Notes: generated by a model not told the origin, from the letters alone. Shown: positions 1-12,196, numbered from the stretch's first letter. The stretch is 64,000 nucleotides of DNA from Vicia villosa (GCF_029867415.1 NC_081185.1:68147156-68211155); one strand, 5' to 3'. Numbers and translations are program-made.

Positions 1-1764
1 CAATCTCAAAAGGAGCTTTCAAGAGTAAAAAACGCCCGCTAAGTCAAAATGAAAATTCCATAAAAGGAAACAAAAAGACTTAGGCAAAATTGGGGCATCC
101 CGATGGGTCAAATTCAAAAGAATTAGCTCATGCAAAAATAAGGGATAAAAACAAAGGCGAAATACAGAGAATAATCCTGTGATTGCTAAATCGTCAAAGC
201 TTTGCATCAATGCTTGGATCTCTACTAAGGCTTCTGCGTAACATCAGGACTGAAACAATTCTCTTGCAAACAAAGCACATCCATTGGATTAGGCGAATTT
301 TTAGGATCTGGAGAACATCAAGGAGAAAGGGGTGGGATAAATAAAATTTTGAGCCTTATATCCATTGTTTCTTAAAACATGAACCAGGCCAAGTTACAAC
401 ATTTAAAAGTCCTAATTGAGGCAAGGTTAACTACGAAAGCATATTAAGCAGGAATTTGTTATACTGACTCCTATGTTTGTTAAAACTACTTCTAATCACT
501 ATGCTTCTTCAAGCAATCTTTTCAAAACCATCCAGTCCTAATTCATAACGGACTTCGATTTCAAAACTTGCATACGCATTCCATTGGAGCTACTTCTCAA
601 AAAGTACAACACCATCTACGATTATACACTTAGCATCGAGGAAATCTCGAAATAGGTTAATTAAAGGTGATCATTTCTAATAAAGACCCTGGAGTCGGGG
701 GAACCACATCTAGGGGGTTCTCCTAAACAGGGGCAAAAAATTTCAAGGAGCACAGGGGCATACAATCGAACATCCTATTAACTAGGGGCAGTCTTCCTAA
801 GGTTCAATCGACTTGGGGCACATCTCAAAGCAATCTCAAACAGGGGCATGTCAGACATGGGAAGAATTCAAATTCAGAGGATAGAACACAATGGATAACC
901 TTCCATGACCTGGAGATCAGGGGCACACCCTTCAATCTAAACATCGAAGCATATGACAAGGCTATTCCCTAGGGCACTTCCTTCATAAGCATCTTTCTCC
1001 ATGAAAATACCGGGGCAATGGATATCAAATCCGCAAGACACACAACAAAAGGAAAAAGGCGTTCTCGCACTTTACAACATCGAACAAATTCTTTCTCCTA
1101 ACTACGATCTTCCGAGCTCAAACAAGACAGGTATTGGGAAATCGCGCTAGCATCATACCCCATCCTAGCAAACAGACCTGCAACTCCAGCGAACTATATA
1201 CGCTTTGGTTATTAATAACCTACCGTTGGAGCATCACACAAATACATACAAATCACGCATTACATACATTGGTTGATACATTACACCGTAACTCTTTATG
1301 TGGTCTTCTTCAAGACAAACATTCACATCCATTCAAAAGACCTTTTTCGGGTAATCTTACAGAAGACATTACTTCGTTCCACTCATTACGTCAACCAAGC
1401 ATAATCATATGCATAAGCATACATAAACATTACAAAGCCAGCATAAGCATAGTCAGGGTATAAGTGCAAGCATGGAATAAACAAGTTCAAAGGGTTTGAG
1501 GAGATAAAACCATGAGATTGCATCAGCATTAGCATACATGCATACGCATTAGCATTAGCATATACATATCACAAAAGCCCAATTTTTATTGGCAATCCAA
1601 ACCATTACAAAGTCCAGTTCCCGTCTGGTAGTCAGTCCTCGTCTGACCGTTTCATCAGTATACATACAACATATACATGTGTAAGCATTCACACATACGC
1701 ATTATACAAACAACAGGGGCATGTGCATAACGCATAAGCATGATGCATACGCATTTACAAAACA

Positions 1765-2400
1765 AAATTCTACATAGGTAAATTTCGCGATAACACTCGC
1801 AGATAACCCTATTGGTGGTACAGGTAAATTCTGCGATAACACTCGCAGATAACCCTGATAACATAGGTAAATTTCGCGACAACACTCGCGAATAACCCTA
1901 TTGGTGGTACAGGTAAATTCTGCGACAACACTCGCAGATAACCCTGGTAACATAGGTAAATTTCGCGACAACACTCGCGAATAACCCTATTGGTGGTACA
2001 GGTAAATTCTGCGACAACACTCGCAGATAACCCTGGTAACATAGGTAAATTTCGCGACAACACTCGCGAATAACCCTATTGGTGGTACAGGTAAATTCTG
2101 CGATAACACTCGCAGATAACCCTGATAACATAGGTAAATTTCGCGACAACACTCGCGAATAACCCTATTGGTGGTACAGGTAAATTCTGCGACAACACTC
2201 GCAGATAACCCTGGTAACATAGGTAAATTTCGCGACAACACTCGCGAATAACCCTATTGGTGGTACAGGTAAATTCTGCGACAACACTCGCAGATAACCC
2301 TGGTAACATAGGTAAATTTCGCGACAACACTCGCGAATAACCCTATTGGTGGTACAGGTAAATTCTGCGATAACACTCGCAGATAACCCTGGTGAAACAG
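1765..2400 (+). repeat. 89-bp tandem repeat (two ~44-bp half units)
   Basis: About seven copies of an 89-bp unit. Each is a dimer of two related halves, one containing TTTCGCGACAACACTCGCGA and the other TTCTGCGACAACACTCGCAG, followed by ATAACCCT. Copies differ by a few substitutions. It lies in the Ogre-like 3' UTR. Tandem repeats in Ogre 3' UTRs are a known source of satellites in Fabeae genomes. Confidence 0.9.
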
Positions 2401-2439
2401 GTAAATTCTGCGATGATATTCGCCGATAACCCTGTCGGT

Positions 2440-2880
2440 GCAGGTGAACTTGCTAGAATTATAGCAAGCAATCCTATTGGGGTCCAAACTGCGATATAAC
2501 TTGCCAGAACTATGGTAAGTGAGAGGTACAAACTGCGATGTAACTTGCCAGAACTATGGTAAGTGAGAGGTACAAATTGCGATGTAACTTGCCAGAACTA
2601 TGGTAAGTGAGAGGTACAAATTGCCAAGTAGCTTACCAGCACTATGGTAAGTGAGAGGTTCACAAAATGCGAGTAGCTTACCAGCACTATGGTAAGTGAG
2701 AAGTTCACAAGCTGCGAATAGCTTACCAGCACTATGGTAAGTGAGAGGTTCACAAACTGCGAATAGCTTACCAACACTAGGGTAAGTGAGAGGTTCACAA
2801 AATGCGAGAAGACTTACCAGAACTATAGTAAGTAGGGGTTCACAAACTGCGGAAGCTTGCTGACCATAGCAAGCCAATTA
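2440..2880 (+). repeat. ~44-47-bp tandem repeat, diverged continuation
   Basis: About nine copies of a unit with the core CTTGCCAGAACTATGGTAAG or CTTACCAGCACTATGGTAAG, joined by GTGAGAGGT(A/T)CACAAACTGCGA-type linkers. Each core is a small imperfect inverted repeat. The reverse complement resembles the 88-bp repeat at 43405-44400, so both descend from one ancestral Ogre 3' UTR repeat. Confidence 0.85.
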
Positions 2881-3471
2881 CACAACCAACAGAAGGTCCT
2901 CGCTATTCCTTTTCAAGAACCTTTTCAGGCAGTCTTCTTTAAAGCGTATTCCATCCTTTCTAGGAGCTTTTCCAGGCATACAAGATTTTTCAAACGATTC
3001 CTCAATTGGGTTTATCACGTTAGTCCCTCGGCAGTGATATTCTCCAAAACATCACCAATAACACGCAAAGGTTTTATCTTTCTTTTCAGAATTACTAACA
3101 TACTACAACTGACATAGCTAATAGTCGTGCATCATTCAACTAACATATCTCATTCATACATAATGCATATACATACATCGCTCTCATTTATTTTGAGTGG
3201 CTTACTCTTTCATACATCGCATGCATCATAACATCGCATAAAATTCAGGTTGCCTTTTTAGGCTGTGCTACAACCAGAGCATCTGGTTCCTTCCAGAAAG
3301 CATTTGCTTCATATTCCGAAAAAATGGTATTTACCTTGGGTGGCATCTCTAAGCCTATCTCCCACGAAATGTCTTCCCAACAGATGCAAATTTCAGGGCA
3401 TTTTCAGTGTCCAATCATCTTCTACCTTTAGATCACGATAGGCAGACGTGCCTATCTAACTCTTCAGGTTT

Positions 3472-3493
3472 AAGAAGATTGAACAGGGGCAGC
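3472..3493 (+). other. Polypurine tract of Ogre-like element
   Basis: Purine-rich stretch AAGAAGATTGAACAGGGG plus CAGC immediately before the LTR start TGTCATACCCC. It would prime plus-strand DNA synthesis in reverse transcription. The same sequence occurs in reverse complement at 37076-37097 and 42840-42862 next to the other two Ogre-like LTRs. Confidence 0.85.
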
Positions 3494-4923
3494 TGTCATA
3501 CCCCAAAATTTGCCCGGTCAATTTATGTCTTTTAATTCATCAAGGATCAAAATTAAGAATCATGGGGTTTGACATTCCTATTGTCAAACCTGCGTTCTTA
3601 TAGAATATTCTGAGTTAAAATGAGGGTTAAGGTTAGAAGGTGTTTAGGCTCAGCCATCTTCGAGATTTTTAGTCCGTTTCACAGTTGATCATATAGCTTA
3701 TGATTTTTTGTTGGACTATTAATTTTGATATTCGATTTGATCATTTTTAACTATTATTATTATTAATTAGTATTGTCTGATTATTAATTTTAATATTTGG
3801 TTCGATTATTTTCTATTATTATTAATTTTAATAGGTTTATTCTTTTATTAGTTTTAATTGTTATTTATCTTTTGAAATACTAAATGCAAAACAAAAAAAA
3901 ATTATGAAAAAAAGAGAAAGAAGCTTTGTTCTCCAAATGGGCCCATATTTCTTGATCCAAACTAGATCCTAACCTTGGTAGAAGTCTCTTGGCCCCAATC
4001 CCATGCCTTTTTATTAGTTATTCTATTTATTTTGATTTAATTAATTTTAACATCAATGTAATTAGAATAATTAATGGAAAATTAAATATTTGGTTTTAAA
4101 ATATATTATGGGATCAAAATATAAGACTGTATCAACATCGTGATTAAACCGGAACTGGAAAGTTTAGATGTTGATTTTCAATCAAGAATCAAATCTCCAA
4201 TTAACCAAGATCTAACCTATAATTGTTAACCTAATCTCATCTAACATATATATACAGGCTTCCGAGAATACAAAAGGGGAGGATTCTGGCCTCCAGGAAC
4301 GGAACCGAGTCCATGAAAACTCAAGGAGAGGACCAATTCGTTTTCCGAGTTAGCTCCTAATTCAGATCAGATAAATGGTTCTAGTCGCTTCCCTCGTGAT
4401 GATTGATCGAAACTGAATCATCAGCGTCCATCAAAACGCCTGCAAACGTATATGAACGCTCACGGTTTGAGCTTCGAATTTTTTTGGATCGAGCCCCATC
4501 ATGGACGCATCATAAATCGATTTTGGATACGGATTCATGTTTATAACTATGTTTACGACCTCTCTGTGCTATTTGATTGAAATTTTATTGCAGGTTTTGA
4601 AGAACACCATGGCTAGGGTTTCGGATTGATGATTTGGGGGTACATGATTTGAGGCCGAATTGCCCAAAATTAATAACAGTTTTGCACTCAGGGGATGAAG
4701 GTCGATCGATCTGGGTTGTTCATTGGGGTTTATCGGTGGTGGATTGCAGGATTTGGAGGAGAATACTTGAGGCCACGTTTGCAAACTGTAGCGGAAAAAC
4801 GTTGCCATTGCTGGAATTTCACGAGGAAGAAGAAATACTACAGTGCTGGGCGCGAGTTCTTTTAAATTTCGTTCATGACGATTTAATATTTATATTAATC
4901 ACGTGTTACTTAAGTATCAACTA

Positions 4924-4998
4924 GCGCATGTAGTCCAGTTGGCTAAGGCATGTATTGAGTGAGCTATGTCGCACCGGTTCGATCCATGGCTGCTGACA
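4924..4998 (+). other. Degenerate tRNA-like module in Ogre LTR
   Basis: A-box-like TAGTCCAGTTGG is followed about 40 bases later by B-box-like GGTTCGATCC. The T-stem pairs poorly and there is no convincing acceptor stem, so it is not a functional tRNA gene. It sits about 1.32 kb from the LTR end, the same as the module in the LTR at 39666. Confidence 0.5.
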
Positions 4999-5186
4999 TG
5001 TTTTTTGTTATTTTCTTTGGTAATATATGCTTGGAGATTCGGTGGTTTCTACACACGTGCTCCCACCATGCATCATCAGCCAACAATCCTTGGATGCAAC
5101 ACGCCACCAGATCCAACACATCAGAATGTGAGCCTACCATATGCCTCCAAGGACCAACTACACAGGATCTCAGCCCAGGTTTCCTT

Positions 5187-5207
5187 TATATATATATATA
5201 TATATAC

Positions 5208-5275
<68 letters not shown>
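5187..5275. repeat. (AT)n microsatellite
   Basis: Nearly uninterrupted AT dinucleotides inside the Ogre-like LTR, broken once by CCTT near 5210. Confidence 0.97.
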
Positions 5276-5278
<3 letters not shown>

Positions 5279-6314
5279 ATTCATATTTTATGTATATAGA
5301 TGTTTAATTATATTAATATATTGTTAGTGTAGATAATTTATTTAAAGTAGGATTAACAAATAAAATTAGGATTAGGGTTAGGATTATAATATTTTCTCGA
5401 TTTATTTTGATTACTCGATTATTCGAGTTAATTTATTTAATTATATTAATATTAATAAATCACAATTTGTTGTTCGTGCCGATTAAATCAATTAATCGCT
5501 ATGGTCAATGATAATTTTAATTAAAATGATTATTTAATTAAAATACAAATTAAATTCTACTTGGTTAAATGGTTTCGACTATCTTATTAGTCGCGATGAT
5601 TAACCTTTCTATTCTTTCTCTCTTCAAATTTGTTATTCTTTTTAATCGAATCAATCGATTGCGAGGGGTAACAATGCAAATCAATTCATAATTATTTAAA
5701 AAACATCATAATTCGTTACCAGTAATAATCAAACCAATTGATTAAAATTGGTAACGATACAACTTCAAATCTGTTAACTATGGCGATTGAATCTATTGAT
5801 CGTCGCGGTTAATAGTGCTAAATTAAACCAGGGTTGTACGCCCAAATCCTAAAACACTTCTCAAAACCTTTCAAAACCACAATACTAAACTCTGGATTTT
5901 CATCCTCATCAATTAGATAATTCAAAAACGCTTTTCAAAGCACAAACAATTCCAAACATCTTCAATTCTAAATCCTAAGGCGTACAACCCTGCCCCGAAC
6001 TACGTTGACTCTGATTCTCCATAAGGAGATACGTAGGCACTTGGCAACAAGGCGAGTCCCCCTCTTCCAAACTCTAATCATGTTCAAATAATTAGCCTTT
6101 AACTCTTATTACTCTCTGTCACCTTTCTTTATAAGCCTTGCCATAAACTTTTATCTTTGAGATGTTAGCCTTTAGGAAAGGGTTGAGGGTGCCTAACACC
6201 TTCCCTCGACCTGAATATAGTATCTTACCCTGATCTCTATACTGCGTAGGGTTTCCTATTCGCCCTTCAGAATAGGTGGCGACTCTAAAAGTCTATTTTT
6301 AGGGCAGGTTGCTA

Positions 6315-7502
6315 AACAAGGGTATACAAGCCTTGTTTCTTCACGCCTCTCAAGACTTCCTTCGAACCCTTCATGACTCTTAGGATACTTTTCTCTCCTT
6401 GGAAAACATATCCTTTCTTGTCGAATTCACCAAGAGAAATCAGATTTCTCTTCAAATCAGGAACATACCTGACTTCAGTCAACAACCTTATTGACTCATC
6501 ATGGAGCTTGAATCTCACAGATCCAACACCTGCAATCTTGCAAGCCTTGTTGTTTCCCAGCAATACTGATCCACCATCTTGATCACATAATTCCTCGAAC
6601 AAGTCTTTGTTTGGAGTCATGTGCCAAGTGCAACCTGAATCCATAATCCACTCCTTCTTAGAGTCACTGCTTGAAACCACAAGAACATCAGATGATTCGA
6701 AATCATCTTGAACAATGGCAGCGTTGCCATTATCCTTACCTCCATGATATTTCAAGCGTTCAGGGAACACCTTTCTTGTGTGACCCTCCTTCTTACAATG
6801 GTAGCATCGAATGCCAGATGCTTCGCCACTGTAAGTCTTCGACTGGCTTTTGCCTTTCTTCTTGTCGAACTTACCATCCTTTCGTAAGAGTTTTCCTTTA
6901 ACGCCCAAACCTTTGCCAACAGTCGAAGGTTTATGCTCCTTTCGTTCATTCAAGTCCTTAGAGTACAAGGCTGATTGAACTTCTTCAAGCGTCAGGGACT
7001 CCCTTCCATACAAGAGAGTTTCTTTGAAGTGAGCATGTGATCGAGGCAAAGAACACAATAGTAACAGCGCTTGATCTTCATCATCGATCTTCACATCAAT
7101 ATTTTCAAGATCAAGAATCAGTTTGTTGAACATATCCAACTGCTCAGCCAATACTTTGTCTTCAATCATCTTGAATGAATACAAAGCTTGCTTCAGGTAG
7201 AGTCGATTTACCAGCGATTTGGTCATATACAAACTTTCAAGTTTCACCCATAACCCTGATGCCGTCGTCTCCTTTGATACCTGCCGGAGAACCTTATCAC
7301 CAAGGCTCAACAGAATTGCGCTGTGTGCTTTCTCGATCATATTCGTCTTCTCCGCTGCCGTCAATTCTGCATTCATGGCTGCCTCTCCCTTCAACGCTTC
7401 CAAACAACCCTGCTGAACCAGTAGGGCTTTCATCTTCAAGCGCCACAGACCGAAATCATTCACTCCGGTGAACTTTTCAATCTCATACTTTGTTGAAGGC
7501 AT
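6315..7502 (-). pseudogene. Ty1/copia (Tork/Tnt1-like) gag with protease start, truncated
   Basis: Reading from 7502 down, the product begins MPSTKYEIEKFTGVNDFGLW, typical of Tork/Tnt1-like copia Gag. A UBN2-type capsid region follows, then a CCHC zinc knuckle (CYHCKKEGH) whose fourth Cys is replaced by Phe, then the aspartic protease motif WIMDSGCTWHM and the start of the GAG-pre-integrase region. The frame stops where the Ogre-like LTR begins (6311-6316), so integrase and reverse transcriptase lie outside the window to the left or are lost. The open frame extends upstream to 7583 into the LTR, but the Met at 7502 fits the family. The lost knuckle Cys and the interruption mark it as a pseudogene. 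Confidence 0.85.
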
Positions 7503-7527
7503 CTTCTCCACGCTCACCGCACCAATG

Positions 7528-8009
7528 TGTTGTGAATTCAATGCCAAGAACAAAGTATAAAACAAGGAAGAAGAGGAACACAAGAATTGGTTATAACTGC
7601 TATTCTTTTACTTTCTCTTAAAACAAGATTACAAGTTTACAAGAATAACAAATAACCTCTCTCACCCTAAATTAGGATTTGCAGCTTAGCAATGATGAGA
7701 GACTAGTATGCTATTTATAATAAGACCTAACATACTAACTAATGGGCTTTTTCAGCAAGGCCCATTACACAAGCCAACTTAATAAACAAGCTAACTTAAC
7801 AAATTAGGGTTTAAACACTAAAACCTAATTTAACATGCTAACAACTCTAGCATCTTCGACATCTGCATGCTAGACCCATCTTCGACTACAGCATGCACAC
7901 TTCGACACCAGCATGTGAACAATCCTTCGACTTCATGCTTAACTCTGTCGAACTGTCGAACCAAGAAGCTACCCTTCGACAATACTAGAGTTCGATCCAA
8001 TATCTCACA
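7528..8009 (-). mobile_element. 5' LTR of the Tork-like copia
   Basis: On the minus strand it starts TGTGAGATATTGGATCG at 8009 and ends GAATTCACAACA at 7528 (482 bp), just upstream of the gag. A TATA-like TTATTATAAATAGC on the minus strand and repeated TCGAAG motifs in the upstream half fit a U3 promoter. The following CATTGGTGCGGTGAGCG may be the primer site. Confidence 0.75.
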
Positions 8010-8339
8010 ATAAATAATATTAATATTACTAATTTTTTTAATATATTATTATAAAATAAATCTAATAATTTATCTACCGCTTTTTTCTTTTCTTAATATT
8101 AGAAAAGTGGAAGTTGTTAGTAGTAATTTAATTATATAGAGATAATTTTTAGTTGTTTTGTGACATTTTGGTAAAAAGTCAAAATTTATTGTAAAAAAGT
8201 TAAATTAATTAATGATTTATAAAACGTTTGATTTGTAAAATGAGAAGTACCGGACATAATAGTACTAGACAATACAAGACAGTACAACAAAATAATTTTT
8301 TGTATTGTACTATGTTTGATGATTAAATGCATTGAACAA

Positions 8340-8760
8340 TTTTTTTCTCTATTTTTCTTAGTATGTTTATTTATCAGAAAAATAATATGATTTTTCCTAT
8401 AACTTTATTTATTGATATATAAAATATTAATATTTATGAATCGAAATATTAAATAATGAAAAGGAGGAAAAAAAGATAAAGATATAACTTTTTTACTCTA
8501 CTTTGTTTAATATATTTATGCAGCAGATAAAATAATATAATTTTTACTATAGTATTTTTTATTGTTATATAAAATATTGATATTAATGAATCAAAATATT
8601 AAATAATGAGAAGAAAAGAAAAATGACAAATAAGAATTTTTTTTCTCTACTTTGTTTGATATAATGAACCGAATAAAAATAATATAATTTTATTATAATA
8701 TTCTTTATGGATTTATAAAATATTAAATAATGAGAAAGAGTGAAAAAAAAGAAAGATATT
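8340..8760 (+). repeat. ~145-bp tandem repeat, three diverged units
   Basis: Three imperfect units start near 8340, 8489 and 8638. Each runs TTTTTTCTCTACTTTGTTT..., then AATAATATAATTTT, then TATAAAATATT, then AATATTAAATAATGA and a purine-rich tail. Flanks around 8250-8290 and 8815-8875 contain similar GTACCGGAC/GGTCCAGTACC-like words, hinting that the array lies inside a small transposon. Confidence 0.7.
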
Positions 8761-8983
8761 TTGATGTTTTTTTGATAATTTGCACTTGGGACAAAAAGTT
8801 GTCTCATGGTTTAGCAGGGGACAGGAATTCATGGTTTTGTCCTGTCCCTTGTCATTTATTTGGTCCAGTACCATAATTAGTTTGAGTAATGCTATTTAGT
8901 ACGAAAAAATTTGAATAAGAAACACAAGAATGTAGATGTGTCATTAATTTAGTGGATAATTTTTAATTTATTTATAATTTAAT

Positions 8984-9277
8984 GGGTTAATGAACTTTTT
9001 GGTCCCTCTAAATATTGCAGATTTCGATTTTAGTCCCTCCAAAATTTTCCTTTAAGAAATCGTCCCTTCAAAATTTTTTGTCTAAACTATTGGTCCCTAA
9101 CGTCAAATTTGCTAGAGATTAGCTACGACTTTAGCCACTGATTAGCTACGAAATTTGACGTTAGGGACCAATAGTTCGGAAGAAAAATTTTGAAGGGACG
9201 ATTTCTTGAAGAAAAATTTTGGAGGGACTAAAAACGAAATTTGAAATATTTAAAGGGACGAAAAAGTTCATTAACCC
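8984..9277. mobile_element. Foldback MITE with 9-bp target duplication (Mutator type)
   Basis: A 294-bp near-perfect palindrome. The left end GGGTTAATGAACTTTTTGG is repeated inverted at the right end as GTTCATTAACCC, and the arms pair almost to the centre near 9125. It is flanked by a perfect 9-bp duplication, TAATTTAAT, at 8975-8983 and 9278-9286. Nine-base duplications and long terminal inverted repeats are typical of Mutator-like elements. It has no coding capacity and would need a transposase in trans. Confidence 0.92.
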
Positions 9278-9776
9278 TAATTTAATTTCCTTTTTAATAG
9301 GGATCGTGAGGTGGTTGTGATATTGAATGGTTGAGATCTATTCTTGTCTTTCTTGTTTTAATATTTTCTTAGTATTAAGCATTTTCCAATTAATTTATGC
9401 ATCAAACAAGGTTTAAAGAAAATTGTCCTGTCCAATAACTTATTTTTTAGCAAATCAAACACACCCTATAAATATTGTGTTAGGTTAGACTAACTTAAAT
9501 CAAGTTGTTTTAAACTTATTAATTTAATTTATTATCCATATATTCATAAGAATTAATTAAAAATAATATTAACATCCAATATTTTAAATATATTATTATA
9601 AAAAAAATTTAACAATATTTTTATAAAACAAGATGAAATTACTAATAATTATATAATTATATGAGAGTATTTCTTATAATTTAATCATATAATAAACTTT
9701 TTGAATATTTAATTACAAAAAATAAATATTATCCAAAATTTATATTAAAACAATAAAATCAAAAAGGTTAATAAAA

Positions 9777-9878
<102 letters not shown>

Positions 9879-9904
9879 AAAGGTAGCAAATATATGATAA
9901 TAAA

Positions 9905-9962
9905 ATTATTTAGATCAGTTGGTAATATATATGCATTTCTCAAGGTAAATTTCCTAGGTTCA
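9905..9962 (+). other. tRNA-like A/B-box pair
   Basis: TAGATCAGTTGGTAA resembles a D-arm/A-box and GGTTCAATCCTTG about 35 bases later resembles a B-box. No acceptor stem is visible. It may be a SINE head or the same kind of module as in the Ogre LTRs. Confidence 0.35.
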
Positions 9963-10028
9963 ATCCTTGTCTTAAGTAGTTTTGACATTTTATTAAAATA
10001 ACTAATTAAAAATATGAAACCTTAATAT

Positions 10029-10135
10029 TATGCTCAACCCACAACCTACCACAACCTCAACTTTGAAGTAAACCTACCACAACCTCAACTTTGAAGTAAA
10101 GTCTCCTTACCGCTGGGCTGTATACACCACACGTT
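10029..10135 (-). other. Possible tRNA-derived SINE head with internal duplication
   Basis: On the minus strand AGCCCAGCGGTAAGGAG resembles an A-box and GTGGGTTGAGC a degenerate B-box. Between them a ~28-bp unit (CTTCAAAGTTGAGGTTGTGG core) is present twice in tandem. No poly(A) tail or target duplication was identified. Confidence 0.3.
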
Positions 10136-10559
10136 GGAGAATTTAAAATAAACATATATAAATTCATTTTTTATTACAATTCATTAAGCCCACACTTAAA
10201 TATTTGAGGCCCCTCTTTTTTAAGGTCCTGGACCGTGGGCCTATGCCCAGGCACAGGACCGGTCCTACACGGGGAATCGCCTTTGGAGTTGATGACGTGT
10301 ATTACAGTGTTATCTCCCATTAGGATATGAGAAGGTGTTGTTCCACGACTTCCTGAAAAATAGGTAGTTAACCGTCCTCCTAGTCAGGGGAAAATGATTA
10401 CTACAAACTTTAAGCTTTCCCTAATTTACAAAATATTAAAATTTAAGTTACATTAGGTTAGGTCTTCTCTTTAAATACACCTCTACAGTCCATAGGCTTC
10501 AAAATCTGCATCCAGATATTTCTTAATCCACATGCTGAGTGATGCACAAATTGTGTAGT

Positions 10560-12196
10560 TAAATCTCTTGAAATCTTGGAACACAAATATCAAGTTTCCT
10601 AAATTGACTTAACATCCATTTTTTGCAACTTGTATACAACTGGAGATATAAAACTTGTTCCAGATTAAATCTTCTTGACCTACAAAAATAATTGAGATAT
10701 ATCCAAAAGGAATATCTTAGAATCAAATCCAATTTGTGAAGATTTAAAACAGTTTGTGCTAATGTTCTGGTATAACATGTCATAACATTTGTTAGAACAT
10801 CTTTCCTAAGCAACATGTTATACCATCTTCCATAACATCTTTGCAATAAACTAGGTTTTAGCAAAATTGTGTCAATCATATAACCATGGTGCTAAAAATT
10901 CCCTCTTTGGCAAATTTTTGCTAAAACAACCAAAGACCAAACATTTTGGAGAGCGGAATAAAACCATAAAGTAGAGGAATAAAACTATAGAGTAAATTGC
11001 ACGAAAATATATCAAAGATAAAACAGTTACCAAAAAGCAAGCTACGTGCTAAACATGTAAATTTTGTACACGAGGAAGAAGATGCAAGACTTTCCTCCTT
11101 AAACAAGAATCAATTCTAATTAGAGAGAGACAAATCTTCCCCTCAAAAGGAAGAAACACCTTTACTGGAAGCACAAGAGAACTCCTGAACGTAGTATTGA
11201 ACTATCCCAGTTCAACACATTAGAAGAAAATAGAGTAGAAGCAACATACATAACTCAGAGCACAAGACACAACTATGCACATAACTCAGACCACAAGACA
11301 CAAGACAGAAAAAAGCACAAAAAAGAAAGAAGAAAAAGACACCAGACAAGATGTTAAAACATCCAACGGGGCATCCTGCAAACAACCACATCAGTTAGAA
11401 GGAAAAGAAGACAGACTTAAAGACACGCAAGATGGACAATCATGCTCCCCCTAAATTGTTGCATACTAGACTTACACTCACATAAACACTTTTCTCCCCC
11501 TTTTTAGCCAAAAATTGACAAAAAAAAGAGCAATTGAAAAAGAAAAAAACTAAGGAAGACACACATAAAATGCAAACCAAACTGCATTTACTAAACTGCA
11601 AAAGGAAGAAAGGGAAAAGAAAAAAACAAAAACAAAAAGACTCGATAAAGGAAATCAAACTCAACAAGAAACACACATTTTTTTATAAATGACAGCCTTC
11701 AGTAGCTATCCGACTCTACCTCCCGAGCCAATGAAATTGACCCAATCTTCATCAGCATTTGAGTTTGAATCAAGTATTTGATTATGCTTTTTCTTAAGGG
11801 ACTTCATCTTAGTTATAGATTTTTTCACTATTCTGGATGTTCCAGTAGATGTTCCAACATTTGTGACATTGTTAGACACTTCTTTCTTTGAACCAGAAGA
11901 CACTTCCCTCTTAGTTTCCAGCAAAAGACCCTTCTTTGCATCAGCAAGTTTGGAAGACTTACTCATGTTGAAACACAACTTGTAAGGATGGTGAGGTAGT
12001 AATGCCTTTAAATACAAGAAAAATTACCTAGTTTGTAACGACTCCTTGTTTGTAACTACACTCAGTCAAGGAAAGCGTTTTTGGAAGATAAGATCAACTG
12101 TAGTAATAGTGCACCACTCACCATGGGAGAGAGACACGTTCTTGTTCAACTTTCTCTTTTTCCAAGCTTTGACTTTTGGAAAATGTTACAACATTT
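10560..12196 (-). mobile_element. Decayed minus-strand SIRE/Maximus-like 3' region
   Basis: Two purine-rich motifs on the minus strand, GGCTAAAAAGGGGGAGAA (about 11494-11511) and GCCAAAGAGGGAATTTTT (about 10894-10911), resemble SIRE-lineage polypurine tracts. The sequence left of 10893 would then be LTR. Boundaries and family are uncertain. The element at 12202-16727 separates this part from 16733-17426. No intact pol domain is visible. Confidence 0.4.
11706..11966 (-). CDS. Small hypothetical Lys/Ser-rich ORF in SIRE-like debris
   Basis: An 86-codon minus-strand frame beginning MSKSSKLADAKKG; the frame stays open upstream to 12017, but this Met begins the basic, low-complexity stretch. The product is rich in Lys, Ser and Thr and ends with an acidic patch (NADEDW). 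I do not recognise a domain. It lies upstream of the polypurine-like motifs of the decayed copia, so it may be the end of a non-structural ORF downstream of pol, as some SIRE-type elements carry. A chance frame is also possible. Confidence 0.25.
   Translation of the reverse strand: MSKSSKLADAKKGLLLETKREVSSGSKKEVSNNVTNVGTSTGTSRIVKKSITKMKSLKKKHNQILDSNSNADEDWVNFIGSGGRVG

Larger units (their letters stand above)
1..3493 (+). mobile_element. Ogre-like element, 3' internal region (pol-less)
   Basis: Non-coding 3' part of a plus-strand Ogre-like Ty3/gypsy element whose left end lies outside the window. It ends in a polypurine tract directly before an LTR starting TGTCATACCCC. The stretch near 40-110 matches, in reverse complement, the stretch near 46640-46750 of the minus-strand element at 39666-50756, and the downstream order is the same, so both belong to one family. 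No gag or pol reading frame is present; the open frames here are fortuitous, several created by tandem repeats. The likely role is 3' untranslated region. Confidence 0.75.
3494..6316 (+). mobile_element. Ogre-like 3' LTR
   Basis: LTR of about 2.8 kb starting TGTCATACCCCAAAATTTGC after the polypurine tract and ending TTTTTAGGGCAGGTTGCTA next to foreign copia gag sequence. The last ~500 bases (CGTACAACCCTGCCCCGAAC, TACGTAGGCACTTGGCAAC, AGGTGGCGACTCTAAAA) match the ends of the LTRs at 39666 and 49846 in reverse complement. The exact end is uncertain by about 4 bases because the final CA is not clear. Open frames inside are not supported as genes. Confidence 0.85.

Noticed and set aside
1765..2400. 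CRISPR-like array
   Set aside because: The whole 89-bp unit is conserved, so there are no unique spacers. The context is a plant retrotransposon.
1655..2531. Series of overlapping minus-strand 60-90-codon frames with near-identical peptides
   Set aside because: They are produced by the 89-bp tandem repeat; the repeated peptides follow from the DNA period and have no gene context.
4924..4998. Functional tRNA gene
   Set aside because: Box motifs are present but T-stem pairing is poor, no acceptor stem or intact anticodon arm is evident, and related degenerate copies sit in other LTRs.
4634..5327. Coding frames within the Ogre LTR, including IYIYIY proteins
   Set aside because: They are inside an LTR; the Ile/Tyr repeats are translated AT microsatellite.
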